A stretch of 64,000 nucleotides of DNA from Buddleja alternifolia (GCA_019426215.1 CM033396.1:29217101-29281100); one strand, 5' to 3'; shown: positions 34,302-47,377, counted from the first letter of the stretch. The notes: generated by a model not told the origin, from the letters alone. Made by a program: numbers and translations.

Positions 34302-35341
34302 CAGGGGCGGAGCCAGGAATTATGGTGAGGGGGGCGAGATTTTTGTGAGTTTCATTTACCCGGTAGTGAAGAATTGTATGGGGGGTGCGCGGGGCTTGCC
34401 CCCCGTGGTACGGTACGCTATATATATGCGAAAAAATTGAGGATTAGGTTTAGTAAGAACACTTTTGACATACTTTGTACTCTATACCTCTTTTTGTTAA
34501 TAGTGAAATTCTCTTATCCTCTCCCGTGGACGTAGGCAATTGCCGAACCACATAGAAATAATATTTGATACATTTTTCGTAACTAATTAAATAAAATATA
34601 GTTTTAAAACTAAAGTAGAAAATGGTCCTAATATTAAATAAAACAAAATATAAAAAGCTTAAAAAGTATGTTTGGAGGGGAAAGTTAAAGGAAAAAATTT
34701 AAAGTCATAACTCGTAACTCAAATTTATTGGACTGTTGTGAATGATGAATATATACAAAAGTGAAACTACAATTTAACTTGATAGTTAGATATATGGGTC
34801 GTATATAGTTGTAGTCCATTTGAGTTTAAAAGTGGACTAGCTACTTTACAAATTACCATATACATAGGTTATTCTTTAGTTTATTAGGGATGTAAATTAA
34901 GTTTGCAATTTTTTAGGGGGGCAAAATCAAATTTTTCAAATTTTTTACATGTGCAAATTGGATAAAATAAAAATTGAAAGTCCCTGATTATGCAATAGTG
35001 TGATTAATAATTTATCATTTCTACAGCTTGCCTGGAAAGATCCACTTGTTCTTTTTCACTGATCAATAATAGTATTATAATATCATAGAAAAATAACTTC
35101 ATTTTCACTACTACTCGTTTATATGATGTTTGGTTAAATCAATTGATAGAAAGGTTATTTTTGTCATTTTCGAGGGGGCCAAAATTACAAATGTTAATGT
35201 TATAGGTAAAAGTGAAAGTTAAAATTTTGAGGGGGGGCGAAATCACAAAATTACAAAATTTCATAGGCAAAAGTTGAAAATTTTAAAATTTGAGGGGAGG
35301 CGGTGGCACCCACCAGCCCCCCCTCCCTCCCTACGTCCCTG
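34302..35341. mobile_element. Non-autonomous hAT element
   Basis: This 1040-bp element starts CAGGGGCGGAGCCAGG. It ends in an imperfect inverted copy (CCTCCCTACGTCCCTG) and is flanked by a perfect 8-bp TSD, CACGCATA (34294-34301 and 35342-35349). No transposase is encoded. A GCTTGCCCCCCGTGGTACGG motif near 34396 recurs in the element at the right window edge. Confidence 0.88.
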
Positions 35342-35493
35342 CACGCATAGACGGAAGTACGTACCTGCTTTGGCTCTTACGGCATTATCGAGTTATGACT
35401 AATTCTTTTCTCTACCACCGTCGTATAATCACGGATCCGGGTTGAAACTATGTGGATGCGTGGAGGAAATAGTCTAGAATTTTAAATTGATAC

Positions 35494-35925
35494 TCTAAGC
35501 ATCTAAATCCAAATATGCTAACTTGACTGCGTTATCGTCCTCATCCACATCCACATCCTCATCCTCATCCTCTTCCTCTTCCTCACGAACCTCACCACTG
35601 ATATCATCATCTTCTCCTTCATACACAACATCACTTTCTTCATCGATTAGATGAAATGTGTCGCGACTAGGTGAAATAGATGCTTTCTTTGTTGTCTTTG
35701 ATGTAGATGCCTTAGATGAAATGCTTTCTTTGTTGTCTTTGATGTAGATGATTTTCTTGTATACACTTGTGGAGCTCTTGAAGGTCGTGATATAAAAGCA
35801 TAAGCATCTTCATTCACTCCAACTGCATCTGAAGCCACATTCCAAATTAAACCATTATCCTCACTGTGTACAAAATTGTTCCAATCTTCTTCCATTTCCC
35901 CCCACCAACCACTCGTTCGAATCAT
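35494..35925 (-). pseudogene. Acidic-tailed gene remnant, family not recognised
   Basis: A frame from an ATG at 35925 (with EEDWNNFVHSEDNGLIWN and AFISRPSRAPQVYT) runs into a Ser/Thr/Lys-rich stretch, then after a frame change into a strongly acidic Glu/Asp tail ending at a stop (35494-35496). The frame change is explained by a 41-bp tandem duplication: ATGCTTTCTTTGTTGTCTTT recurs at 35680 and 35721, and 41 is not a multiple of 3. It looks like the C-terminal end of a larger protein, possibly transposon-derived, but I do not recognise it. Confidence 0.5.
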
Positions 35926-36219
35926 CTATCTTCTACAGAGAAATAGGATAAATCAGATTACCATCCTAACGGCGCAATAGACTTCTATTGTATTTGTTGA
36001 AAATCAAGTCACTCATGTTTTGGTGAAACAACTTATTTCTCTTGTTGGTATGAATCTATATAAGTTTATGTTTAGAAAATTTTAATTTCTTTATAATTTA
36101 CTTTAATACTATAGCTTTTTAAGTATCTTAATATGTAAAATTGTAAATTATACTTACAAGAACAAATGGGTGGTTTTATGTCAATCTCATACCATTCATT
36201 TTTAAAATAAACATGTTTT

Positions 36220-38520
36220 ATTTTAAATTACTCACTTGAATAATGAGCACTGATTTGACATTGATAACGATTAACCACTATTAAATATTAAAAAAATTAT
36301 ATTTTCAAATTTCATTTAAAACTTAAAATTTAGTAAATTAAACCTATAAAATTGGGATGAAAGGAGTAGTATGTTAAATGAGTCAAGTTTTGTTGTTGTT
36401 CATTTTTCATTTAACTTATCTCTAACACTTCATACTTGAAAAATAATGAATTTATGATCTTCATCATACCTTTTATTACAACTCCTCAAATATAATTAAA
36501 TTTTTTGAGCACAACGTTTAAATAGTTTTAGACAAAATATAATATAGGAATCTAAATATTTTTCTTTGAATAAATAGTTTCCTATTATTAGGAGTGTTCT
36601 TTTCAATCAACCTTTATTATGATTTTTGATAATTAATCAACCTCTATTATGTTTATATTTGGAATATGTCTAAGCACATGAAATTTTTTGATCTATGTGA
36701 ATATAAATGAATTTAAAAAGAATATGAGTACTTATTCTAGCATGTATATGATCATTGTAATTTGTCACGAAAATCGCATTTTCTTACTTGTACATAAATG
36801 CAAATTTCTTTTGTCTTATCATTTTTTTAATTAATAATATAAAATATATAATATCTATTTTCATATTTATATATGCAGTAACATAGAGTATATTCTCTAA
36901 CACAATATTATAAAGATAAAATAATTGTAAATATTAGATTACATAAGAATACACATGTTTGTAAAGCTTCTTAAAAATTATTAAATGTCGAACGCATCAC
37001 ATTCTCACTCAAGTTACTTATTTGGTATTAAGTCCTTTAAATTCCTACATTTGTCATTCATTCTAATTAATAACTTTAAGCACCTGTGAACTTCTAGCAC
37101 ATATACATAATGGTAATCCATTTGAACGTCATAGTTTTTTATATTAATCTCATAGTTTTAACTTGTTTATCATATACACTCACAAATTAATTAAATAACA
37201 CATTAGTATTTTCAATATATAGGTCTATATTTTTAGCATCAAATCATGTGTCGTACAATTTTCATTCACTTTCTTTTATGAACGTGTCAAAATAAAATAA
37301 AGCTTCATTTCTTAAAATGAACCTTTTTTAGCCTCTAAACTACTCATTGAAAATATTAATATAACGCTAATAACGACAACCACTATGAAACATGTATTAT
37401 TATTTTTTTAATATTTTCAAATATCATTTAGAACTTATAATTTGGTCAAAACAGATTTTAAAACTGGGTTGACATGCGTGTTGTCTTAGATTCGCGAGCT
37501 TTTGTTTTAAGTTTTTTCTCTCAATTTATATCCACCATCTCATATTTAAAAAATTGTACCAGCTCTGTAGTATTATATTTTGTTATATTCCTCATATATA
37601 ATTAAATTTTTTAAGCCCAACGTGTATGTACTTTTAGATAATGTAGAAACTTAAATTTTAATTTCCTTATACTAAAAATTTCATCTTACTAAGGTTACTT
37701 TAATTCTTTTTACTTAATCAACTATTATTATTGTTGTTGTTATTACGTACTTAAGCCCATGAAGTCATTTGATCTATTTGGATGTAAATCAACTTCTTTA
37801 AGAAAAATAATATTCAGTTAGCATGCTCACATGTATGATTATTAATTATTTTGCGTATCTTTCTTACTTTATCTTTAATATAATCTTTTTTCTTTTGAAA
37901 TATCTCAAATTGACTTATTTCTTTCATCCTATCAATCTTTCTAATAATGTTAAAAATATAATGTCCATCTCCACATTTTTTATGTAGAAACATACGGAGT
38001 TTTTACTATGGATTGTAAAATAAAAAAAAAATTGTATACTTTATAATACTTACTTACTTAGGAATACTTGTATATACGAATTTTTTCCAAATTAATTATA
38101 CAAAATTAATCACATTCTCATTAAACTCATGTATAAAATGTCATTCCAAAGCACATTTTTTCACATTTGTTATTCATTCTAATAAATTCAAATATGTATT
38201 TATATCTAGATATCCATCCTTACAAGCATGTTATAATTTTGACTTGTATATCATTTTCTACATTCACAATAAAAGAATTAATAAATATTTTTATGCAAGA
38301 AAATAATTCATCAATATTTTTATAATGTAGAGCTATTTCTTTATTATCAAATATAATACTTCATATGTCTCACAATTATTATTTCCTTTTTTCTTCATTG
38401 GACGTGCCAAAATAAGTATAATTTCTTTGATATTTTTTTCATTCAAAATTAATCAATGAAAGTAACAATCCGATACTAATAGTTACTTATTATTACTACA
38501 AAATACTAAATATTTTAGAT
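36220..38520. repeat. Diverged tandem array of ~1.1-kb units
   Basis: Matching landmarks recur about 1.1 kb apart. Examples are (TC)ATTGAAAATATTAAT-like starts near 36240, 37350 and 38452; ATATAATTAAATTTTTTGAGC / TTTAAGCCCAACGT near 36490 and 37598; and TTGTTATTCATTCTAAT-like motifs near 37055 and 38165. There are two full units and the start of a third, all AT-rich and non-coding. Confidence 0.6.
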
Positions 38521-38540
38521 AATTTAGGGTTATTCATATT

Positions 38541-38742
38541 TTTTTTTTAATTCAAGAGGGAGGGGGATACCCTACATATCTAGCCCGACAAACCCGGGTT
38601 GATAGTTATAATCCTAAGTCATAAAGACTCTATCTAACTCCATAAAGGAGGGGAGAGCCACAACTTGTGGCAGCCTGGATTCGAACCCAGGACCTCTCAC
38701 ATAAAGTGGAAGATGAATACCACTAAACCAACAGGTTTTGGT
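38541..38742 (-). mobile_element. tRNA-derived SINE
   Basis: On the minus strand there is an A-box-like TGGTTTAGTGG and a B-box GGGTTCGAATCC, then a tRNA-unrelated body ending in an A-tail. The element is flanked by a perfect 14-bp TSD, GGGTTATTCATATT (38527-38540 and 38743-38756). It is 202 bp. The tRNA-like head does not form a complete tRNA, so this is not a tRNA gene. Confidence 0.9.
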
Positions 38743-38756
38743 GGGTTATTCATATT

Positions 38757-39577
38757 AATAACCAGTTTTTTGTTGCAAAAGGTGAAATGTAGACTACCGA
38801 TCTAGAATTTACCTATTTATTTTTCTTATAAAAGTGGTCTAGTGCAAGAGTTTGTGTCTAGTAATTTTTGTGGAAATAGCTTTAAGATGTATACGGATAT
38901 TAATTGATTCCAAAAAACTGATTTTATGATCATCTTTAATACTTTAGGCACATCGGGCATCAAAATGACGTCCCATGATTAGGAATCTTTTCTTTCTTGC
39001 GTTATTTCTTCAATGGTAATAAAAAAAAATTCATTACTTTTCATAGAGTTTTACATTCATCAACTAATTAAAGGGGAGATTTATAGCTTTCAAGAACATA
39101 ATATTACTAACTGCATGCACAATTGACAATATTTAGAAATATTTACTGTTATGTTAATTTATTTTTTGCAAAATGGACCTTTATGGCATACTGGTGATTA
39201 GGCAAAAAGTTTATAATGTTCGTGAACGTTGTATTGGTAAACCAAATAGAAATTTCATTATTATATATATTTATTTTGAAATAGTGTTCTACTATTAATA
39301 GGTTTCTTTTTTCTTTATCAATAATTAATCATATAGTTTCCAACTATTAAAAGGACTTTGAATTTAAGTAAAGATATGAAAGTCTTATTATACTGGAACA
39401 AATATATGAATTATTCACACATTTACATAAAAGTTATTATGTATTAGATTAGATAGATATTATAATAGAATCTAGTCATAATGTAACTATTTGAATCCTA
39501 AGTGAGTCGCCCCATATTTTTCATTTTTTATTTTTCCTTGTGATTTCTTCTTTTTCATCTACTCTCTCTCAAAACTT
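38757..39577. other. AT-rich intergenic DNA
   Basis: No coding sequence or clear repeat is visible. The TSD of the following copia element (CCAAC) is at 39578-39582. Confidence 0.4.
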
Positions 39578-39582
39578 CCAAC

Positions 39583-40075
39583 TATTGGATTTAGAATCCA
39601 ATCTATATATGTGCAATATGTGAAATTCATGTATTAATAGTCATCATATTAATTGAGCCAAGATTATGTGATCAATTAAAATATATGATATTTTGGGTTC
39701 TAAAGCAATTAAGGAAAGTATGAGATTTTATGGGATATTAGGTGTAGAAATCAGTTATTTTATTTCCTCTTTTATGATGGGCTAAATTGAAAATAAGAAT
39801 AATAACTTATTATAAAAGGGTTGTGGTCTCAAATCATCTGTATCGTTCTATTCTTCTATTCACCATCTTCAGAAAGAATTAAGAGACTCTAGGAGAAACT
39901 CAAAGAACTACGTATTGATTTGGAAGACCAACCACGAAGACTCAAGAACTCAAGAATTAATCCGATATGACTGATTCAGGTACGATTCCTCTTTTCGTTA
40001 TTTGATTCTTAATGATTGAACATGAACGTTCTTGGGATTGGTGAAGGTATTCATCGGTTAAATTAAGTTCCAACA
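39583..40075 (+). repeat. 5' LTR of the decayed copia
   Basis: This 493-bp LTR starts TATTGGATTT, a mutated form of the TGTTAGATTT start of the 3' LTR. It ends CCAACA. It has one copy of the 21-bp unit that is amplified in the 3' LTR. Confidence 0.88.
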
Positions 40076-40077
40076 AA

Positions 40078-40091
40078 TGGTATAAGAGCGG
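40078..40091 (+). other. Mutated primer-binding site
   Basis: TGGTATAAGAGCGG is the copia initiator-Met PBS with one substitution (C to A). Confidence 0.8.
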
Positions 40092-41131
40092 ATCATGTTT
40101 AATCATTAAGAATCGTTATCTTTTTCGTTTCTTAATGATTTATATGTGGTTTTTGAATTTAATTATTTTGGATATAATAGAATTAAATTCGAGATCTATT
40201 AGGGTGCTTGTTTGCGGTTGTTCTTCATTATTTTGATTGAAAATTTGGCATAAGAATTAAAGATGCACATGTGAATGAGCAAGAGAAGCTGGGTAAGATT
40301 CTGTGTGGGGCCGAAAATTAATTGGTATTGGAAACTAATTGCTTTAGTCTATCATTAATATGATATTTTAATATACATGAGTTGACTAAAGAATTTTTTG
40401 TTTTGGTGATTGAGAAAAGTTTTGGAAACTTACGCTCAGCAACTCTCGCCCTTTTGCTTTTGATTCCAAGAAATGGAATTGAAAGCGGAGGAAACAAATT
40501 TGCAATCTATTGGTAAAATCCCATGCATATTGTATATCAGTCGTGTTTGGTTGGTGTTGAAATTTAGAATTTAATTTGCAATTGTGCGTGTGATTTGATT
40601 GAATAATTTTTGTAATTTTCGGATTTGGATGCGAAATTTTTTCAGAACTTCACATGGAGGCTCTGCTGAAATCGGGGTTTCAAAATAAAATAAAATTGGG
40701 TAGTGCCATTGAGCATAGGTTCTGTGGTTGGCAGCATACTCCGGGCCAAAATTTGGATTCAAATATTTGTTCAATTGTCTCTTTTGAGATGTATAACATT
40801 TGAAATTGATTTAATTGAAACAGGATATTGCCAAAGTAGCCTCTCTTGTGGAGAATAACTCGATGTTGGATGTTAAAAAGTTTGTGTGTGCAATCTATGG
40901 GAGTATTTGATCAGCCCAAAGGAAGGTCATTGCTTAATTGGGTTATATATGCACTTGTGGTGATATATATGTGGCGATTATTCAATTTACATGTAAACAA
41001 TGTATCGGCCAAAGGAAGATCAATTGTTTGACATGACTTATCGTCAATATTTGATTACTATGACAAAAATACCACTTACAAATTAACGTTTCTGTCTAAA
41101 GACTAAATGTTAGTGTTGTGCCCGATATCTT
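40092..41131 (+). other. Leader of the decayed copia
   Basis: This is about 1 kb of untranslated leader between PBS and gag, with no recognisable coding sequence. Confidence 0.5.
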
Positions 41132-42014
41132 GTGATGAGGTTTTGCCTTTATTTGATATTATATGTTTTATGTCTCGATACTTATGTGAGTTTGTTTTAT
41201 TGTTGGTATGTTCTCTGTTCAGTTTCTGGTTCTGCTACAAATATCTCTGCTAGTATAAATTCCATACCTATGTTGAATGGCACGAATTTTAAGGAATGGC
41301 AAGAGAGTTTGTTCATAACTCTCAAAGTCATGAATCTAGACATTGGATTCAGGGTTCCCAAACCCGTTGATCTCACTGATAAGAGTACCTCTGATGCAAA
41401 GAGAGAAATGAAAAAGTAGGAGAAGTCTAATCGTATTAGTCTAATAATCATAAAACATGTCATCATAGAATCATTCAGGGGTTCTGTATTTGTAGATACA
41501 GCTAACGAGTTTCTTGAGGACATCGAGAAAAGGTTTGCTAAGAATGCAAAGGCTGAATTTGGTACAATCTTGGCAAACCTTATCTCGATAAGTCATAAAG
41601 GCACTGCGGATAAAGCACCACTCAAGAAGCAACGAAAGGAACCAAATGAGGATGGTTGTCCTTTCTGCGGTGCTTCAGGTCATGGAAAGAAGCAATGTAT
41701 CAGTTTCCATGCTTGGCATACTGAGAAAGGTATGCATCTTAGTTTGGTATGTTCTGAGGTTAATTTAACTTCGGTACCTAGACACACATGGTGGATAGAT
41801 TCTGGTGCAAGCACTCACATCAGTGTGTCAATGCAAGGTTGCCTGAGTTGCCGAGAGCCCAGTGATGGTGAAAGATACATTTATGTGGGGGATGGCAAGA
41901 CGGCTAAAGTAGAGGCAATAGGACATTTTAGGTTATTACATAGGACTGGATTTTCTTTGGATTTGAAAGAGACTTTTGTTGTACCATCTTTTAGATGGAA
42001 TTTGATTTCTATTT
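41132..42014 (+). pseudogene. Decayed copia gag and protease
   Basis: The gag N-terminus (PMLNGTNFKEWQESLF) ends at a stop near 41417. Gag fragments continue to about 41600, where about 100 residues usual in the family are missing. Then come the zinc knuckle CPFCGASGHGKKQC (CX2CX4HX4C) and the protease active site WWIDSGASTHIS. The frame runs into the LINE insertion at 42015. Confidence 0.8.
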
Positions 42015-42190
42015 TTTTTTTGGAAGAATAAGCTTTTGTATTAAAGTTCAAACTGTACACATACACCATGCATACCTGGGCTAACTCAAAATATCAAATT
42101 TGCATTTCATAACTGACCAAATTAATTCAACAATATCACTAACATTTTTCCTACCACTACAAAACAACTTCCTGTTTCTTTCCATCAAGA
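42015..42190 (-). mobile_element. 5'-truncated LINE tail
   Basis: This 176-bp insert ends in an A-run on the minus strand. It is flanked by a 13-bp TSD, TTGATTTCTATTT (42002-42014 and 42191-42203), and interrupts the protease-integrase frame, which resumes beyond it. Size, poly-A tail and TSD fit a severely truncated LINE; a SINE without pol III boxes is less likely. Confidence 0.7.
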
Positions 42191-43416
42191 TTGATTTCTA
42201 TTTCTGCATTAGACAAATGTGGTTATTCTTGTTCTTTTGGAAATAGAAAATTTGATCTTTTTCAAAATTCAAAACTGGTTGGATCTGGTTCCTTGTCAGT
42301 TTATGATAATTTATACTTGTTAGATACTATTGTCTCATTGGATGAATCCTTGCATGTTAGTACTCGAATTGTAAAGCGTAAATTAACTAGCGAGAATTCA
42401 GCTTCGTTGTGGCACAAGCGATTAGGTCATATCTCCAAAAGGAGAATAGAGAGACTTGTGTTTGACGGTATTCTCGATCCCCTTAATTTCAATGATTTTG
42501 ATGTATGTGTTAACTGTATCAAGGGGAAACAAACAAATATTAGGAGATTTGATGCCAACAGGAAAGTAGAGGTCTTAGAACTTGTTCACACGGATATTTG
42601 TGGACCATTCCCTTCGGCTTCTTGGAATGGTCAACAATATTTTATCACGTTCATAGACGATTATTCAAGATATGGCTATCTTTATCTGGCGCAATCACTG
42701 GATGTGTTCAAAAATTTCAAAGCTAAAGTTGAAAATCAACTCATCAAAAGAATCAAAAGCGTTAGAATTGACCGTGGTGGTGAATACTACGGTAGATATG
42801 ATGGTTCAGGTGAACAACGTCTAGATCTATTTGTGAAATTCCTAGAGAAATGTGGTATCATTCCACAGTACACTATGCCAGGGTCTTCGACCATTCATGG
42901 TGTTGCTGAGAGATGAAACAGAACACTTAAGGACATGGTGAGGAGTATGAATTGTCATTCTACCTTACCTCAATCACTATGGGGAGAAGCTCTAAAGACC
43001 ACACTGTATATACTCAATCAAGTGCCAACTAGGGCAACTGCAAAGACCCCTTATGAGCTTTGGACAGGTAAGAAGCCTAGTTTAATGCACTTACACATTT
43101 GGGAATGTCCAGTTGAGGCAAGGCCGTATAGGCCAAATAAAAATAAACTGGACTCCAGAACTTTCAGTTGTTAGTTTATTGGATACTCTGAAAGATCTAG
43201 GGGTTACAAGTTTTATGATCCCACTGCCAGGTCTATTTTCGAGATGGGTAATACCCGGTTCAGGGGGGTGAAAGGACTAATGATTTTGTCTTTGAGCAAG
43301 AATATGTTGATATTCCTCAGGTTGCTATTGATAATGATCAGGATCAGGCTTCCATACCTGACATTATTCAAGAAGCAATTTCGGATCAAGACAATATCAA
43401 TCAATTCCCTGTTCAG
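42191..43416 (+). pseudogene. Decayed copia integrase
   Basis: The zinc finger (LWHKRLGHIS, CVNCIKGK) is followed by the core Asp in HTDICGPF, Asp in RIDRGGEY and Glu in GVAER. A TGA comes immediately after GVAER (about 42914). It continues as [11 protein letters not shown] and [13 protein letters not shown], then a stop at about 43172 and a frameshift. The coding sequence ends at the Athila insertion (43417). Confidence 0.85.
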
Positions 43417-44717
43417 TGTTAGGTCTCATATTTTACATATTTTCATCATGTTTTACCTCACATGTATCTTTATTTTATGCCTTTTAGTTAATCTTTTTCA
43501 TTATTTTTGGCCTAATTTACGTATTTTGATTTCTAAGTCGTTTTAATGCTTTTGTAGGCATAAAAGTGATTGTTTTGATGAGTTGAAGGAGTTTTTCTTA
43601 CAAGAATAATGAAGGCTAACCAAAAGGACTTGAATAAATGCAATAGAGAGTCCACATGAGAAAGTTTCGTTGAAGAAAAATTAAGAGGAAAAATTCTGCA
43701 CAGCTAGACTGCACAGTTGTGCACATGCGGATTTTCAAAATTTTTATGGGCCGATTTTATATCTTGGATGGGCCTATTTTTGTATCTAAGACTCCTTTTA
43801 TGTTAAGAAATCATTATAAAACATTTTTAAGAGGCTAGATAGAGAAGAGAGTTATATTCTTGAGTTAGAAGACTTGAGAGAAAGAAAAGAAGACTTGAGA
43901 GAAAAAAAAAAAGAAGACTTGAAGAAGATTTTTTGGATTTTGAAGCTTTCATCTTCTCAAGTTGTATTTCTCTATTCCTCCATTATTGAACATGAGTATT
44001 TTTATCTTAATGCAATTTATTTCTTGTTTTTCTTTATTTATGCATAGCTAAATTATTTTTAAGGGTTTAAGATGTAGTCTTGCGTATTAATTTGGATTAT
44101 TGATAATTTATGAGTTTGAATCTTGCTTTGTTTACCTATTAATTAGTGTTTAATGCTTGTAATTGCTTGATCACCAATTACATGATTTAAGATGAATTAT
44201 GAAGTACCGGGAGGTGAATTAGTTTATCGGTTCAGATTTAATAGACATGTGTAAATTGCTTAATAGGGATATTGGTAATTTCGCATGAGACTAGTTAAAC
44301 AATATTCATAGAACTTAATAGATTCATCTAGATTAGTTGTTGATGATGAGAGTGACGAGAATTAGTTTAGATGGGTACTTATTGAGATCTCAGGAGAGTA
44401 TTCATGTAATTAAGGAAATTGGGCCTTTAATTTAAGCAAGAATGATAACTCATTAAAAGTCAATAATCCATAGAAATACTTTGATGAAATCTTAATCCCT
44501 AGGCTTTTTCGCTAATTGATTTATCATTTTAATTATCTCCGTTTTATATAATTTAATTATCTTTTCTTTTATTACTTTAAAAATCCCATCTCTTATAATC
44601 GATAGTCTAAGTATTAAGGATAAACTTCGTTTGGTACTTGATAACCTTCCCTGTGGAGGCGATCTTACTTTTCACTATATTATTTGTTCGACTTCGTGTT
44701 GTTACAGATGGTTAACA
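43417..44717 (+). repeat. 5' LTR of the Athila fragment
   Basis: The stretch starts TGTTAGGTCTCAT and ends GGTTAACA just before the PBS (1301 bp). The partner LTR is lost, so the borders are inferred from TG/CA ends and PBS position. Confidence 0.7.
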
Positions 44718-44720
44718 AAT

Positions 44721-44739
44721 TGGCGCCATTTCTGGGGAA
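44721..44739 (+). other. Primer-binding site of the Athila fragment
   Basis: TGGCGCCATTTCTGGGGAA, 3 nt after the LTR, is the usual Athila-type site. Confidence 0.8.
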
Positions 44740-44873
44740 GGCAACAAATAGTCAATATCAATAAAAAGTTAATTCTTACTAGTTTAGACATTTATTTTAA
44801 TTTTATTTTTGAGTTTTTTTTATCTGTCTCAGCTCTGATCTTAATTTCTTGTTTTAGGTTGAATTTTGGTAGA

Positions 44874-46010
44874 TGCACAAGCGTTCTCTGAGTACACCTG
44901 CTATTAAAATCGATCTAGAACGAGAATGAACTTTTCGAAGAGGCAGACTTCAGCAAAGAGATTAGCGTAGAATGTCAGAAGACTTACAGAGGATTGAACC
45001 TGATGCGCAGCGAAACTCTCCGGGATTATGCTAGACCAACATATCAGAATTTAACCTCCAGCATAGCGGTACCAAATGTTCAGGACAATACCTTTGAGTT
45101 GAAGCAGATTATTATTCAGATGCTACAACACACTGCCTTTGTGGGAGATATTGAGAGGGAGGATCCTCATTCCCATCTGGGGAATTTTTTGGAAATCTGC
45201 AGTACTTTCTAGATGAATGGCATTACTGAGGATGCCATAAGATTGGGACTCTTCCCATTTTCTCTGTCTAAAAGAGCTAAGGAGTGGCTAAAAAACCAGC
45301 CGACAAATAAGTTCACCACTTGGGCTGATTTGTCGACTGCGTTTCTCACCAAGTATTTTTCCCCAGCTAAGACCGCTCAGTTAAGGAATGAAATCACAGG
45401 ATTCATGCAAACAGATGGCGAAACCCTTTATCAAGCATGGGAAAGGTATAAAGAACTACTCAGAAAGTGCCCACATCACGGTATTTCGAGTTGGATGCTT
45501 GTGCAGATTTTCTACAATGGTCTGTCACATAGTATTCAGATGAATATCGATGCAGCTGCAGGAGGGAGTTTTATGGCAAAGAATCCGAATGATGCATTAG
45601 CTCTTATGGACGAGATGGCATCCAACACTTATCAGTGGGCGAGTGATAGTCGGGCAGTAAAGAAAACACTGGGCATGCACAATGTAGATGACATTACATT
45701 GCTCAATGCTAATACTAATGCACTTGTCAAGAACATCCAAGGACGTTTTAGCTTGTGATATTTGTGGAGCACCTCATATGGCTGATTGCCCACTCATCGA
45801 ATAAGCTAATTATTTATCCAATCAAAATAAGCAGCAAGGAAATCCATTTTCGAACACCTACAATTCAGGTTGGCGAAATCACCCTAACTTTTCTTGGGGA
45901 GGTCAAGGGAACCAAGGAGCTCAAGCAAATACTCCTAGACAGCAGTTTTCTCCAGGTTTCCAAAAGCAAGGACCACCACCTCAAGAACTACAAGCTTGGG
46001 AATTAACCAT
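44874..46010 (+). pseudogene. Athila gag (broken)
   Basis: Typical Athila capsid wording is present: ETLRDYARPTYQN, HSHLGNFLEICSTF, AIRLGLFPFSLSKRAKEWL, ERYKELLRKCPHHGI. A stop at 45210-45212, the stop at 45756-45758 and a disrupted 5' end break it. A degenerate knuckle (CDICGAPHMADC) follows at about 45748-45790. The region from 46010 to 46281 is frameshifted linker. Confidence 0.8.
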
Positions 46011-46281
46011 TGTAAAACTAGCTAACGGAAATGTAAAACGTATTGAGAAGCTCGAGCCAAAGATGGATTAGATGATAGGTGCAACTAAGAATCCAGAAGC
46101 ACAAATGGGGCAGTTGGCTGGTACCGTGAGGTCAAGACCAAAAGATACATTGCCAAGTTAAACTGAGCAGAATCCTAAGGGGCAGTGTAATGCAGTAACT
46201 TTGAGAAATGGAAGAACCATGGGAGAATCTGAACAGCCTGGGAACCTAATGAGGAACAAGGAATAAACGGGGATCCAGTTT

Positions 46282-47377
46282 TTGAGCCTTCAGAAGAGGT
46301 TATACCCTGAGGTAGTTAAACCTAAACCATATGTGAAGCCGTTTGTACCTCCAATTCCATTTTCCCAGAGATTGCAGCATAAGAGATTAGGCAAGCAGTA
46401 CGAGAAATTTCTTCAAGTTTTCCGACAGTTGCGTATCAACATACCATTGTTGGATGCTTTGGCTCAGATACCGATTTATGTGAAATTTCTGAAAGAGTTG
46501 TTGAGCAACAAAAGAGAATTGGGAGATGTGGAAACAGTGTCTTTAAACGAAGAGTCTAGTGCTATAATCCAAAGGAGCATTCCTCCTAAACTCAAAGATC
46601 CAGGGAGTTTTTCTCTTCCTTGCACCTTTGGTCAATTTCAATTTGTTAAGGCATTGTGTGATTTAGGAGTGAGTGTGAGTCTAATGCCTTTTTCTATTTG
46701 CAGGAAATTGGGTTTTCAAGAACTCAAACACACAAGGACGTCCTTGTAGTTTGGCAGACCGGAGTGTCAAACATCCTCTGGGCATAATCGAAGATACATT
46801 AGTCAAAGTGGACAGGTTTTACATTCCATGTGATTTTGTTGTGTTAGAAATGGATGAGGATTCAGAGGTCCCGATTATACTTGGGAGACCATTCCTTGAT
46901 ACTGCCAGAACCAACATTGATGTACGGGCAAACAATATTACCTTGAACATCAGTGATGAGAAAGTGGAATTCGATTTGAACAAGGTAATGAAGTCTCCTG
47001 TCCTAGACGAAAGTTGTTGTTCAATGGATGTGATCGATGAGATAGCCAAGAATGAAGTCGAGAGGGAGTTTCTTGAGGATCTGTTGGAGATTGAAACAGT
47101 GACTCTAGCTCTCGACAACGATGAGGACTTGCACAAGGAAGGCCTTTCTCACGGTACAAGAGATTCACTAGAGTCGTATCCTGACATCTCCTCTAAACTA
47201 AAGGTAGTCGCACTTAAACCTCTTCCACCACATCTCAGGTATGTTTTTCTTGGTGACGATAAATCTTTACTTGTTATTGTTAGTGCTACTCATTCTGAGC
47301 TTAAATTAAATAAATTGTTCGAGGAGTTGAGGTTGAGGAAGAAAGCCATAGGATGGACTATTTATGATATAAAGTGA
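46282..47377 (+). pseudogene. Athila protease region (broken)
   Basis: This includes the conserved Athila linker (NIPLLDALAQIPIYVKFL), the protease motif ALCDLGVSVSLMP, and after a frame change at about 46749 ADRSVKHPLGIIEDTLVKVD and VPIILGRPFLDTA. The active-site Asp is retained. Confidence 0.82.

Noticed and set aside
38600..38742. tRNA gene on the minus strand
   Set aside because: The B-box is good but the acceptor and anticodon arms do not fold as a tRNA; the A-tail and 14-bp TSD make it a SINE.
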